A DNA stretch of 64,000 nt from a candidate division LCP-89 bacterium B3_LCP (GTDB lineage Bacteria > Electryoneota > B3-LCP), in assembly GCA_005223185.1 (NCBI GenBank), contig NJBN01000002.1, forward strand, positions 248,001-312,000, given 5' to 3'. Numbering within the stretch: the stretch's first letter is position 1; each line of letters starts with the position of its first letter. A model generated the notes under the pieces. That model searched no databases. It was not told the DNA's origin and saw nothing but the letters and a program-made list of their open reading frames with translations. This document shows positions 1 to 9,239 of this stretch, piece by piece. A program made the position numbers and the translations under genes.

Positions 1-1868
1 TCCATCACCGTCCGCATCGATATCCACTATGTCGAAGCCCCATATACCTGTTGTTACCGAATAGTTCAATCCAGTGATACCGTACGGAGTTTCAAGTGTC
101 ATAACGGCGCTATCCGGTGTTCCGGTATTACGGTAAAAAGCGACATTCTCATCTCCATTGAAGAAGAGATCTAAATCACCATCTTCGTCTATGTCCCAAA
201 AGCGGCTCCAGCGTTGGATTTGTACTGGATCGATCCCCTGCCAGTTATCGCTTCGCCAGACGAAGTTCGGGTTATAGATGGTTCCGGTGTTTTCAAAATG
301 GAAGTAGCTTCCCCCCTGGTCGCAGAGAAATAGATCAAAATCTTCATCAGCATCGATGTCGGCTAAAGTGGGATATATAATCACGTGGTAAGTTCCAGGA
401 ACGAGATTGTCAGAATAGAGGATGAAGTCCGCCTCTTCAGGCGTCCCCCTGTTTATGAATAAGTGCAATCCGGGTGATGGTCCACCTAGAACTCCTTCAC
501 CGGAAAACAGGTCATAATCCCCGTCAGCATCTATATCACAGAAGAAGGGGGAAATGCCATAAACGACTATGTTCTGGTAGTTGGAAGTCTCACGGATCAG
601 GCTTGGTGTTTCGTTGGTACCGACATTGCGGTAAAACTGGAGTTCATCACCACAAGCTGTGAACATGTCTTCATCGCCGTCGGCGTCTATGTCTATCCAA
701 TCCATATGAGTTAAATGCCCTTCATCGATGCTGAGGTAATTTGTCGTCACCAACTGAAAGTCAGCCTGTTGCGGTGTGCCTATGTTTTCATAGAAGAACA
801 CATCACCCGGAGTCTGTGCTGCCCAGTCCGGCTCTCTGCCCACGAACAGATCGTAATCACAATCCCCGTCAATATCGGCGAATTCGGGGGAAGAGTAGTA
901 TCCTACGTCTATACCAGCGAAATTGTCAGTTACGTAGGTAAAATCATAATTGGCAGAATCACCGTCGTTACGGTAGTACCAGATTATTCCGTTATATTTC
1001 TCCCCGATAAAAAGATCATAATCGCCATCTGCATCAATGTCCACTAAATCTGTAACCGTGTAAATACTCTCGTCTATACCCAGGTAATCGGTCGTTACGA
1101 ATTCAAAGGAATACTGCTGTGCGTTACCAACATTTTCGTAGAAATACACATCTCCGGGGCCATTAATAGGATAATCAGGATCTCTGCCGACAAAAAGGTC
1201 ATAATCACCATCTCCATCCACGTCGGCAAATTCAGGTGAAGCGTAATCACCAACATCTATACTGTCGAAATAATCGGTCATATAGGTAAAATCACAACTG
1301 TCAGGTGTACCGGTGTTCTCGTAGTACCAGATGTTGCCGTTTTTATTACCTATAAAGAGATCATAATCACCGTCGCTGTTAATGTCAACAAGACAAGGAG
1401 AAGCGTTTTGTCCCACATCAATTCCGCCGAATTGTTCTGTTTCCAAAAATAGGTTATACACTTGACTTGTACCAACGTTTTCATAGTACCATATCGTTCC
1501 ATAATAGTTGCCGATGAAAAGATCAAAATCATCATCAGAATCCAGATCAATAAATGACAATTTACTGTACCCTGGAACGTCGATTAGATCCAGTGAATCA
1601 GTGACGAACTGGAATTCTGGTTCTTGAGGTGTTCCTATATTCTCCCAGTGATGAACCAATCCCCAGAAGTTTCCAATAAATAAATCATAATCTCCATCGA
1701 AATCTATATCAGTGAATTCTGGGTAGGATTCATATTCCCCCCCCCCCAAGGTGAGAACATTTGCCATCCGTCGATCTCAACAGGAATAGTGTCATACTCT
1801 TGCTGAAAATCCAGTGTTTGAGCGAAGAGAAGGGTGGGGAGAAGGAGAAGTAGTAGGATTGTTCTCAT
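1..1868 (-). pseudogene. Secreted FG-GAP/VCBS repeat protein, 3' truncated by window, frame broken at a G tract
   Basis: The minus strand starts at ATG 1866-1868 with a signal peptide (MRTILLLLLLPTLLFA, then QTLDF). The frame runs to a tract of eleven G (plus-strand C, 1737-1747) and then breaks: the start frame meets a stop soon after the tract. A second frame is open from the tract to base 1. It encodes about nine units with the calcium-loop pattern D-x-D-x-D-G-D-Y-D-L-F-I-G, each followed by a WxYYENxGT-type segment, which is typical of FG-GAP/VCBS beta-propeller surface proteins. Nine or twelve G would restore one frame. I read this as one gene that is either phase-variable or carries a homopolymer sequencing error. 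The C-terminus, where a T9SS tail might lie, is outside the window. A strong promoter lies just upstream. Confidence 0.75.
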
Positions 1869-1897
1869 GAAAAGCTCACAATTGATAGCCTGTTTAA

Positions 1898-1926
1898 AAT
1901 ATAGTGAAGATTTAAGGGAAAGTCAA
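1898..1926 (-). promoter_or_regulatory. Sigma70-type promoter of the FG-GAP gene
   Basis: Read on the minus strand: TTGACT at 1926-1921, a 17-base spacer, and TATATT at 1903-1898. Start of transcription would fall near 1891, about 23 bases before the ATG. The layout matches the other promoters of the window. Confidence 0.6.
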
Positions 1927-1944
1927 GGGGTTTGTTTTTTTAGG

Positions 1945-2135
1945 GGGGAGTTCGTCGGTTGACGGATTCGATTCATGGTATGGTAATGAAGGTTTTTTCG
2001 CTTTTCAAGTTCGCTGGATTCCTGCGTACGCCCCGTAGGGGCAGGCAGGAATGACAGTTCCACGTAGTGTAATGACGGTGGGATGGGATACATGCTTCGT
2101 CCCGCTAAACCGGAGCCAGAACGCAGGCTATCACA
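1945..2135. repeat. Intergenic palindromic repeat debris
   Basis: This gene-free stretch holds short repeats found elsewhere in the window. The sequence GTCGGTTGACGGATT near 1952 recurs in the hairpin at 2144-2181. A palindrome around 2009-2060 has arms of the type GGATTCCTGC/GCAGGAAT. A segment at 2079-2135 (ATGCTTCGTCCCGCTAAACC and on) matches, in reverse, the palindrome at 36847-36885. No gene is visible. Confidence 0.5.
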
Positions 2136-2143
2136 ATAAAAAC

Positions 2144-2181
2144 GGTGGACTGCATCCGTCGGTTGACGGATTTAGTCCACC
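2144..2181 (-). terminator. Perfect double-stem palindrome, likely terminator of hflKC
   Basis: GGTGGACT (2144-2151) pairs with AGTCCACC (2174-2181), and inside it ATCCGTC pairs with GACGGAT around a GGTT loop. Read on the minus strand the hairpin is followed by GTTTTTATT, so it can end the hflKC transcript. The sequence also looks like a member of the local REP-like repeats, so a repeat may serve as terminator. Confidence 0.55.
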
Positions 2182-2215
2182 CTACAATTGCTTTTTATCC
2201 TTTATCCTTCATGTG

Positions 2216-3082
2216 TCAGTTTCCCGTCCGTGGGCCTTCCAGATACCTGAACAGTGACGAATTGGCCGATAGAACCAGAGTGGCGTCTTCACCCAACGCT
2301 GCCCGGTATGTTTCCAGGCTGCGCAGAAATGAGTAAAACTCCGGGTTCTTCTTTAAGGCATCAGCGTAAATCTTAATTGCCTTAGCATCGCCTTCCCCGC
2401 GTAGTATTTCACTCTGGCGGCGCGCATCAGCAATTATGATCGCTTTCGTTTTGTCCGTTTCGGCTTTGATTTTCAACTGCTCCTCTTCACCTTCAGAACG
2501 GTAACGTTTCCCAATTCTAATACGTTCTGCCTGCATCCTGGAATAGATGCTTTCAGCGATTTCATGAGGAAAGTCGGTGCGTTTGATTCGTACGTCAATG
2601 ATCTCCACTCCGAATTCTAATCCTTTTTCCTTGGTTATCTGCAGAACTTCCGCCATGATTGGTTCACGTTTCTCGGTGATGATATCAGACTGATCATGAG
2701 AAGCGACAGCCTCCCGCAGTTCAGATGAAATTATCGCATCGAGACGCGCATTGGCGCGCGGCATGTCTTTGAGGGTTTCGTAAAATATGCGCGGGTCTGA
2801 AATAAGGAAACGCGCGTAGGCGTCAACCACCAGGGCTTTCTTATCTTTAGTTAGAAATTCCGCTGGCGGCGCATCGTAACGTAACAGTCTCTTCTCGTAA
2901 GTTGTCACTGACTGGATAAAAGGGATTTTCATATGCAATCCCGGGCTCTGTACTGCTTTGACGAAACGTCCCAGTTGAATAATTATGACCTGTTTAGTTT
3001 CATCAACAGTGTAGAACGCATTGGTCAGCAGGATGATGATGACCAGACCGACGATAACGGTGAAAATGCTATTCTTTTTCAT
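2216..3082 (-). CDS. hflC: HflC-type SPFH/band-7 membrane protein
   Basis: 288 residues, somewhat shorter than E. coli HflC. One N-terminal membrane segment (about residues 6-24) is followed by the SPFH/band-7 domain (about 20-190: VIIIQLGRFVKAVQSPGLHMK). A charged helical region with GEGDAKAIKIYADAL follows, then the HflC hallmark FYSFLRSLETYR near residue 250. HflC pairs with HflK to form a ring-shaped cage on the periplasmic face that surrounds and restrains the FtsH protease. The start ATG overlaps the hflK stop in ATGA (3079-3082), so the two are translationally coupled. No FtsH gene is in view. A second, divergent HflC-like gene lies at 27284-28165. Confidence 0.9.
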   Translation of the reverse strand: MKKNSIFTVIVGLVIIILLTNAFYTVDETKQVIIIQLGRFVKAVQSPGLHMKIPFIQSVTTYEKRLLRYDAPPAEFLTKDKKALVVDAYARFLISDPRIFYETLKDMPRANARLDAIISSELREAVASHDQSDIITEKREPIMAEVLQITKEKGLEFGVEIIDVRIKRTDFPHEIAESIYSRMQAERIRIGKRYRSEGEEEQLKIKAETDKTKAIIIADARRQSEILRGEGDAKAIKIYADALKKNPEFYSFLRSLETYRAALGEDATLVLSANSSLFRYLEGPRTGN

Positions 3083-4125
3083 TGCTGACCTCCTTTCCTG
3101 GTTTCCGCAAGAGGTATTGATGAACCAAGATCACCCAACGGCAGCAGCGGCAGAGACTTGCCGGCAACGTCCTTGGAGATTACTATCTTGTTGGCTTTAG
3201 CAAGTACCTCTTGCATAGTTTCGAAGTACAGTCTGCGCCTGGTAACGTCCTTGGCAATTCGGTACTCTTTCAGCATGGACAGGAAACGAGCGGCGCTGCC
3301 CTTAGCTTCGAGTATGCTCGTTTCTTTGTATGCTTCTGCTGCGCGAAGCATCTGCTCTGCTTCACCACGTGCTTTGGGCAGCAGATCTTCCTTGTACGCC
3401 TGCGCTTCATTGATGATGCGTTCGCGGTCTTCCTTAGCGCTGACTACGTCTTTGAATGAAGCCTTTACTTGATCTGGCGGATCCACAGCCTGCAGTTTAA
3501 CAGCAGTTATTAGCAGACCGGTTCTGTAAATATCCATCAGCGACTGGAGGTGTGTTTTCGTATCTTCCTGAACTTTTGCTCTGCCAGTAGTGAGGATATC
3601 ATCAATATCCATACTACCGGCGACGCCACGCAGTGCGGTTTCGGCTGCATCCATCAGGGTGCGCCGGTCTGCGCTGCCTTCAGGATCCCAGACACGAAAC
3701 AGGAAATCAGGTAAACTGCTGATACGATACTGTATCACCACGCGTACGTTCACCAGGTTTTCATCACCGGTGATCATCAGCGATTCAAGTGGGTATGATT
3801 TGATCCGTGCAGGCGGTCCCGGGTGTATGGTACGGAATCCCAGCTCCATGCTGCGAATCTCTTCAATCTTGACCACGTCCACACGTTCAATGGGACCGGG
3901 AATGTGATAGTGAGGTCCGGGCCCTGTGGTCGTCCGCATCTTACCGAATCTGCGTACAACGCCCATTTCACCCGGCTTGACGATATATATCCCCGTCAGC
4001 AGCCAGAGTACGGCGATTCCACAGATGGCGTAGATCCAGAGCCGTCCGGGGCCCTTACCCGCAAATTGCCTTTGCAAGCTTTTGAAAAACTTACTGTTCA
4101 AAAACTCATCGAAAGATTGATCCAT
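3079..4125 (-). CDS. hflK: HflK-type SPFH/band-7 membrane protein
   Basis: 348 residues from ATG 4125. An in-frame TTG at 4137 would add four residues, but the GGAGGAG Shine-Dalgarno lies inside that extension and is well spaced for ATG 4125, which settles the start. One membrane segment (about 27-48, LWIYAICGIAVLWLLTGIYI) is followed by the SPFH domain, with GVVRRFGKM at its head and VNVRVVIQYRI inside. A long helical arm rich in Ala, Glu and Lys follows (AKEDRERIINEAQAYKEDLL). The Gly-rich N-terminal stretch of proteobacterial HflK is absent. First gene of the hflKC operon. The product should sit in the inner membrane with HflC and modulate FtsH (family knowledge). Confidence 0.9.
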   Translation of the reverse strand: MDQSFDEFLNSKFFKSLQRQFAGKGPGRLWIYAICGIAVLWLLTGIYIVKPGEMGVVRRFGKMRTTTGPGPHYHIPGPIERVDVVKIEEIRSMELGFRTIHPGPPARIKSYPLESLMITGDENLVNVRVVIQYRISSLPDFLFRVWDPEGSADRRTLMDAAETALRGVAGSMDIDDILTTGRAKVQEDTKTHLQSLMDIYRTGLLITAVKLQAVDPPDQVKASFKDVVSAKEDRERIINEAQAYKEDLLPKARGEAEQMLRAAEAYKETSILEAKGSAARFLSMLKEYRIAKDVTRRRLYFETMQEVLAKANKIVISKDVAGKSLPLLPLGDLGSSIPLAETRKGGQQ

Positions 4126-4181
4126 CGACTCCTCCAATTTGTATTGTTATATATTTGTCCTTGACTTTCTCACCTTTTCAG

Positions 4182-4199
4182 AGCTACTTTAATGTAGCT
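4182..4199. promoter_or_regulatory. Inverted repeat at the hflK transcription start
   Basis: AGCTAC-TTTAAT-GTAGCT is a perfect 6+6 inverted repeat. It covers the transcription start predicted from the promoter at 4203-4231, a position suited to a repressor site or to a short 5' hairpin. No regulator is known for it. Confidence 0.35.
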
Positions 4200-4202
4200 A
4201 CC

Positions 4203-4231
4203 AATATGGAGTAATCATATCACTTTGTCAA
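4203..4231 (-). promoter_or_regulatory. Promoter of hflKC
   Basis: On the minus strand TTGACA (4231-4226) is followed after exactly 17 bases by CATATT (4208-4203). The leader would be about 70 bases long. The rest of the 4126-4439 gap holds TATAAT at 4413-4418 close to the next plus-strand gene, without a clear -35 box, and nothing else that I can name. Confidence 0.55.
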
Positions 4232-4439
4232 GTGAGTTTTTACCTGAATGCTTCACCATCTGTTGTAAAATTTCACTTGAGTAGCATTTCAGTACAGTTG
4301 GCAATTATGGCGAGAGTTTTATCAGATTGGTTTATGCTTAAATTGTTCGCGACTCACAAATATCATCCCGGTCTGATTATTGCGTTATTCTCTCAGCTAA
4401 TTCCATCAGAATTATAATCAGTCAACTTACGAGGACTAC

Positions 4440-5996
4440 ATGAAACGAATAGTAATGGTGATTTTTATCGTAGCTTTAGCGACTTTGTCCGCTGGTGCTT
4501 ACACAGATCTCTTTCAGCAGTCCTGGGACCTCAACTGGCGCGGTGACCATCAAGGTGCAGTTAGGGGTTATCTGGAATTCGCCAAAGCCAATTCCAAACA
4601 TGAACTGGCACCGGTGGCTATGTACAATGCTGCCAGCATCAATTTCCTGGAGTTGAATGATTTTGATGCCGCCCGGGACGGTTTCCTGGAACTTGTGCAA
4701 GAACATCCTGCCACCAAGTGGACCGCTGAAGCTTATTCCTGTCTCGCCCGGATAGCCTTAGCTGATGAAAATCCCCGCCAGGCAGTGGATTATTACCGCC
4801 AGGCTCTAAAGCTATCTTCAGGGGATAACTACAGTCTGCCTGATACCTGGATAGATGAAGTGTTACAGAACTTCAGGGATAATTTGACAGACCTGAACGA
4901 TCCTGAATTCACTTTAAATGTTTACCGCGATATCGCCGCTTTTATCCCCCCCGGAAATCAGGCTGCCGAAGCGAAGTACAACTTAGGCATGGTGTTGAAG
5001 GAGACCGATCGCAACGAAGAGGCTGCCAGCGCATTCATAGAATTGTTGTATTTCTATCCTTATTCCGGTTTCAGCGGTACTGTCATCGAAAATGAGAGGG
5101 AATTAATCGATCAGCATCACGATTTTCCCTGGAATGCCGTCGAAACGATGCGGGAAGGTATCGCTCTTTATCGTCAGAGGCAATATAGCCAAGCTCGCGA
5201 CATTTTCAAGGGCGTATCTGAAGAGTTTCATGATACTCCACTCGTGGAAAACGCAGAATTGAGTTTGATCGGCGCTGAGATTCACATAACCGGCGACTTT
5301 GAAACCGGAGCTGAGATGCTGCAGGATTACATAGATAAGTATCCTGACGGTGTCGGTTCGAGTGAAGCTTCTGACAGGCTCGAGGAGACCGAGAGAATCC
5401 TGAGGATGATGGATAGACTGGCGGTCAATCCTGATGACTATCCGACCCATGTATCCTTAGGGTTCCAGTTGCTCCGCCGCGGCTTCTTCGGAAAGGCGGC
5501 TGACCATTTCGAAGCGGCTACGGTTGATACCACTTCGGATGCCGCTTACATGGGTTTGGGTTACGCCTATCTAAATAGTGGACGCACCGAAGATGGGATC
5601 AAAGCTTTCGAACGCTACCTCCAGAGCAGCCCCAACGATGGCAACGCCTATAACCGCATCGGATACGCATATCTTGGGTTGGGACAGATGGATGAAGCTC
5701 TAACATGTTTCCAACGATACGTAGAGTTGGAACCTGATAATCCCAATTCCCACGACAGCTATGCAGAATGCCTGATGAATTTGGAACGCTACGAAGAGGC
5801 TATCACCCAATACCAGCGCGCCATCGAACTCAATCCGGGGTTTACCAATCCCTATTTCATGCTGGGAGAAGTATATAATCGCATGGGCGATGAAGAGAAT
5901 GCCTTGCGGTACTATCGGCAATACTTAGAACAGGATCCCAACGGTTTCCAGAGCGTACAGGCTCAGGCGAATATCTCATCACTAAGTCAGAATTAA
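4440..5996 (+). CDS. Secreted tetratricopeptide (TPR) repeat protein
   Basis: 518 residues with a signal peptide (MKRIVMVIFIVALATLSAGA) and a GAGG ribosome site. The N-terminal half has loosely conserved TPR-like units of the YbgF/BamD type (for example LAPVAMYNAASINFLELND). Residues about 335-510 form a regular block of at least five canonical TPRs (AYMGLGYAYLNSGRTEDGIK, AYNRIGYAYLGLGQMDEALT, PYFMLGEVYNRMGDEENALR). Such proteins serve as periplasmic scaffolds. No enzyme domain is visible and no partner is proven. The next gene, a Tat-exported DUF362 protein, begins 28 bases downstream, so the two probably share a transcript. Confidence 0.85.
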   Translation: MKRIVMVIFIVALATLSAGAYTDLFQQSWDLNWRGDHQGAVRGYLEFAKANSKHELAPVAMYNAASINFLELNDFDAARDGFLELVQEHPATKWTAEAYSCLARIALADENPRQAVDYYRQALKLSSGDNYSLPDTWIDEVLQNFRDNLTDLNDPEFTLNVYRDIAAFIPPGNQAAEAKYNLGMVLKETDRNEEAASAFIELLYFYPYSGFSGTVIENERELIDQHHDFPWNAVETMREGIALYRQRQYSQARDIFKGVSEEFHDTPLVENAELSLIGAEIHITGDFETGAEMLQDYIDKYPDGVGSSEASDRLEETERILRMMDRLAVNPDDYPTHVSLGFQLLRRGFFGKAADHFEAATVDTTSDAAYMGLGYAYLNSGRTEDGIKAFERYLQSSPNDGNAYNRIGYAYLGLGQMDEALTCFQRYVELEPDNPNSHDSYAECLMNLERYEEAITQYQRAIELNPGFTNPYFMLGEVYNRMGDEENALRYYRQYLEQDPNGFQSVQAQANISSLSQN

Positions 5997-6024
5997 TCTT
6001 GAATTACAGATACTCGGAGGATAC

Positions 6025-6930
6025 ATGGCTATCACACGAAGGGAATTCATAAAAAGCAGCGTTGGGTTGGCTTCAGCCGTTTCTCTTGCTGCTGTACCTC
6101 TCTACCCGTTAGTAACTCAGGCGGGTGCAAAAACGATAAAACCAATACTGATGGCAGCAACCGGCGACTCACCAGCATTGAATGCTCGTAAGGTTATCGA
6201 CGCCCTGGGCGGGATTGAAAAGTACGTTAAGCCGGGGAACACAGTCTTCCTGAAACCCAATAGTATCACCCAACTTGGGCCCGAATTCGCAGTCAACACC
6301 AACCCGGAAGTGGTAGCCGAAGTAGCACGTCTCTGTCAAAAGGCGGGAGCCTCCAAAATTATTGCCTACGCTCATGATGATCCCAGTAGCTGGGTGGAAA
6401 ACGGTATAGGCAAAGCAATCGAATCTTTCGGAGGCGAAATTGTGGCAGCAAATACTATTTCCATGTATCGTCAGGTCAATCTGCCTTTAGGATTGGTTCT
6501 GCGGGAGACGATGATGATAGAGGAATTCCTTACCGCCGACGTCTTCATTAATCTTCCCGTTGCCAAGCATCACGCGGGCGCTCAGCTCACTTTGGGTATT
6601 AAAAACTACATGGGCATCAACTGGGATCGTCAGATAATGCACCGCACCGATCTGGATCAGACTATCGCTGATCTGGCTACCGTCCGCAAACCGGATTTAA
6701 CTGTAATGGATGCCACACGCATGCTGCTAAACAACGGTCCCTCCGGACCTGGAACGGTAAGAGAAGAGAAGACTATCATCGCATCTGAAGACCCGGTCGC
6801 TGCAGACGCCTTCACAGCCACTCTGTTCAAACATGAACCCAATGAGATCAGGCACATCCGCCATGCTTCAGAAATGGGCCTGGGCGTCATGAATCTGAAG
6901 AAAATGAAAATAAAGAAATTCCAGGTGTGA
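6025..6930 (+). CDS. Tat-exported DUF362 family protein
   Basis: 301 residues with a clear twin-arginine signal (TRREFIKSSVGLASAVSLAA) and a well placed GGAGG ribosome site. The mature part is a DUF362 domain: FLKPNSI, AKHHAGAQLTLGIKNYMGIN, and VMDATRMLLNNGPSGPG followed by ASEDPVAADAFTA. DUF362 proteins often carry iron-sulfur clusters or accompany redox enzymes, and their biochemical role is unsettled. Tat export suggests folding with a cofactor in the cytoplasm before transport. I see no CxxC cluster motif here, unlike the second DUF362 protein at 12393-13628. It is probably co-transcribed with the TPR gene upstream and ends before an intrinsic terminator. Confidence 0.85.
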   Translation: MAITRREFIKSSVGLASAVSLAAVPLYPLVTQAGAKTIKPILMAATGDSPALNARKVIDALGGIEKYVKPGNTVFLKPNSITQLGPEFAVNTNPEVVAEVARLCQKAGASKIIAYAHDDPSSWVENGIGKAIESFGGEIVAANTISMYRQVNLPLGLVLRETMMIEEFLTADVFINLPVAKHHAGAQLTLGIKNYMGINWDRQIMHRTDLDQTIADLATVRKPDLTVMDATRMLLNNGPSGPGTVREEKTIIASEDPVAADAFTATLFKHEPNEIRHIRHASEMGLGVMNLKKMKIKKFQV

Positions 6931-6960
6931 GCCATAAGTAAATTATGAATTATGAATTAA

Positions 6961-6990
6961 GGGCGCTCCCATAGTGGGCGCCCTTTTATT
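6961..6990 (+). terminator. Intrinsic terminator after the TPR-DUF362 pair
   Basis: GGGCGC(T)CCCA pairs with TGGGCGCCC around a three-base loop (one bulged T) and is followed by TTTTATTT. Confidence 0.8.
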
Positions 6991-7038
6991 TAATCAGTTC
7001 TGTCATCCCTGCGGACGGGGGCGTCTACCAGCATATTA

Positions 7039-7079
7039 GGAGAAACCCGGCACTTAAGAAGCCGGGTTGCCTGTTCTCC
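7039..7079. repeat. Strong intergenic hairpin
   Basis: AACCCGGC pairs with GCCGGGTT, with an outer GGAGAA/TTCTCC pair. It has no T run, so it is not a classic terminator. The rest of 6991-7130 shows nothing else recognisable. Confidence 0.5.
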
Positions 7080-7135
7080 GACACTTTAGTCTTTCGATGG
7101 GTCTTTCGTTTTTAAAAAAATATATAAATATTACC

Positions 7136-7165
7136 TTGACTTCTATTAATAATAGAGTTTATTTT
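7136..7165 (+). promoter_or_regulatory. Promoter for a short transcript
   Basis: TTGACT (7136-7141), an 18-base spacer, then TATTTT (7160-7165). It lies about 60 bases upstream of a complete intrinsic terminator and over 200 bases upstream of the next start codon. Confidence 0.4.
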
Positions 7166-7171
7166 ATAACG

Positions 7172-7233
7172 AAATAAAATTTGATAATGTCGAACTTAGG
7201 GCAGCTCGCTTGGGGAAGGGGAGTTGCCTTTTT
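7172..7233 (+). ncRNA. Candidate small RNA or attenuated leader
   Basis: A predicted transcript of about 60 bases runs from the promoter at 7136-7165 to a terminator in which GGCAGCTC (7200-7207) pairs with GAGTTGCC (7221-7228), one G-T pair included, with TTTTT at 7229-7233. The loop holds the G-rich run TGGGGAAGGG. It could be a small RNA, or a terminated leader of the gene at 7373. No known RNA family was recognised. Confidence 0.3.
7200..7233 (+). terminator. Intrinsic terminator
   Basis: An eight-pair stem with a 13-base loop and five T. It separates the promoter at 7136 from the AT-rich gene at 7373. Confidence 0.7.
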
Positions 7234-7372
7234 AATTAAGAAGAAACTTCTAATAAAAAGAGTGCAGATTATATTTGCCTACATATACAGTCTTAATAGG
7301 TATTTTTGAGTATATAAATACCTCGAATTAATCTTAAGTGTAAAATACAGTTTAATACAAGGATAGAGAACA

Positions 7373-8890
7373 GTGAAAATATCACGTAGAAGACTCTTTC
7401 AGTTCATTTCAGGAATAGTTGTTGGTGCATCGACCTACTTTCTTTTCTGGCAGAAAGAAAAATCACCATCAAAACCAGAAAAGGCATTTGTTTCGTTAAA
7501 TCGTGATTTCTTATCCGCAACTGATGTCGCTAAAAGCTTTGTTGAAGCTAATACACCTTTTCTTATGGCCTCATATGCGGTATTTTATCCACCCCTCTTA
7601 AGAAAATTAGGACGAGGGGCAGTTCAAGAACTTAAAAAAGCAAAAGAAGCAGAAAAATTAATCAATAAAAAAAATCACCATCGATTGGATTCCATACCAG
7701 CAGTTGCAGCAGCTCATTTGCTTTCCGTTAGCCCACTGCAGAATGACAAGGATATGTTATGCAATGAGATTGTACCAGCACTAAATGATAGACGAAGAGA
7801 AGTAAGAGAAATTGTTGTACAAAATCTGATATCTGCAGCATCACCTAATATTGATACTTTACGATATTTCGCGGTTAATAAAGAAATATTGGACAGTATT
7901 AAAAAGATTTTGCTAGAGGCTGAGGCTAATGAGAAGTTACTAACGCCAGCAACAATCTGCGCAGAATTTTTGCTAAACTCAAGATTAATTTTGAATGCAA
8001 GAGAGGTACCTGCTCAAGAAATTAATCAATATGATGAACTGATTAATATGTTAAAAGGATCTCGCGCAAATCACTTTTGGTTTATATCTGAGCTAATTAA
8101 ACTTCACGAGGCAACGTTTACTTCACCAAAGTACCAGGCAAGTCGCCTTCTTCCACAGTCCAGCGAAGCGTTAATGAATTGCAGAAAGTTCGATTATGCT
8201 AGAGACTATCTTTCTCACCTTGCACTCATACGTGCTAGGCTATTATTAACCAATTTTTATACCTCAAGTGGGAAAACTGCAAGCGACGATGTTATGAATT
8301 CAAATCAAGCAAAGTATGCATTACCAAAGTCAATAAGTTTCATTAATAACTTTAAACTTCGTGATCTGATTATTAATAATGAAGCAATAAATAGTATACC
8401 AAAGAGTGAAAAAGCACTTAAAAGTTTCTTAACCACTGGAGAATTTGATGAGTTAATAAATAATCCACATAAATTTGGTGTATCATTGGTGGATGTTAAG
8501 CCGGACCGAGAGGAGATCGACCTTTCAAAGTGCGTGCCATTTACTCAATATAAGGATCATGGAATAATGCAAAAAGTGGTTGAATGTCAGGATGAAAATA
8601 GACGCAGGTTTATTTATAAAGTAATTCAAGAAGGTTTTAATGCAGCGGCTACTGGGTATGGCGCATCCGTTGCAAGTGGATTTTTTTATGATTTTGTAGC
8701 GCCAATGTTTGGTATTGAGAAAAAGGAACAATCAAAGATACATGAAGACATAAAAGAAAAGGCTGTAGAACAAGCGGTTATGAAAGAAAAAGAAATTGAT
8801 TCTGGCTACTATAAGGGAGTGGATGAACAAGAGAGAGAGTTAGGGCCAATAGATTTGTCAGTCTATGAGAATAAGAGTACGCAGGATTAA
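7373..8890 (+). CDS. Tat-exported protein of unknown function, AT-rich
   Basis: 505 residues from GTG 7373 (AAGGA upstream). The N-terminus is twin-arginine-like (SRRRLFQFISGIVVGASTYF). The rest is largely alpha-helical and rich in Lys, Asn and Glu; residues about 90-260 resemble helical-repeat (HEAT/ARM-like) packing, but I cannot name a family. A Gly/Ala-rich hydrophobic stretch near residue 425 (AAATGYGASVASGFFYDFVA) could insert in a membrane, and the tail is highly charged (KEKEIDSGYY). Codon use is clearly more AT-rich than in the flanking genes, which suggests recent acquisition. It stands alone, with a terminator before it and palindromic repeats after it. Confidence 0.7.
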   Translation: MKISRRRLFQFISGIVVGASTYFLFWQKEKSPSKPEKAFVSLNRDFLSATDVAKSFVEANTPFLMASYAVFYPPLLRKLGRGAVQELKKAKEAEKLINKKNHHRLDSIPAVAAAHLLSVSPLQNDKDMLCNEIVPALNDRRREVREIVVQNLISAASPNIDTLRYFAVNKEILDSIKKILLEAEANEKLLTPATICAEFLLNSRLILNAREVPAQEINQYDELINMLKGSRANHFWFISELIKLHEATFTSPKYQASRLLPQSSEALMNCRKFDYARDYLSHLALIRARLLLTNFYTSSGKTASDDVMNSNQAKYALPKSISFINNFKLRDLIINNEAINSIPKSEKALKSFLTTGEFDELINNPHKFGVSLVDVKPDREEIDLSKCVPFTQYKDHGIMQKVVECQDENRRRFIYKVIQEGFNAAATGYGASVASGFFYDFVAPMFGIEKKEQSKIHEDIKEKAVEQAVMKEKEIDSGYYKGVDEQERELGPIDLSVYENKSTQD

Positions 8891-8912
8891 GATATATTTA
8901 TAATCGGTCGAA

Positions 8913-9099
8913 TCAGGTCCTTAGCGAAGCGGAGACCTGACGCCAGGAATCCCACACCCCTGCTGTGGGTGTACTAATTGATCCCCCCTTACTCCCCCCT
9001 TGAAAAAACAGGGGGGATTGTTGATTCCCCACTTTCCCAAGGGCGGAATCCCTCCCGAGCGTGACAAGCTCCTCGCCTTCAGCGTCCAAGACCTGACGC
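8913..9099. repeat. REP-like palindrome cluster
   Basis: The segment opens with TCAGGTCC and GGAGACCTGACG (8913-8942). A palindrome near 8949-8972 pairs CCCACACCCC with GGGTGTAC-like bases. Next comes GATCCCCCCTTA with AAAACAGGGGGGATTG. The end is GCGTCCAAGACCTGACGC (9082-9099). The GCGTCAGGTC core recurs at 11323, 60285 and 62159. No gene is supported here. Confidence 0.6.
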
Positions 9100-9239
9100 A
9101 ACACTAAACCCGTCTCCGAGGAGCCAGATCACTCACCGCATCCTAAATCCCGCATCCTGAATGTACTCCATTCCCTGAAGTCAACCACTTTAAAAACGGG
9201 GGTTTTCTGAAGTATATACCGGTGTTTTTTTATATCTGC

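Noticed and set aside
4232-4417. Short open frame of 61 codons in the hflK-TPR gap
   Set aside because: No ribosome site, no recognisable protein features, and it overlaps the hflKC promoter area.
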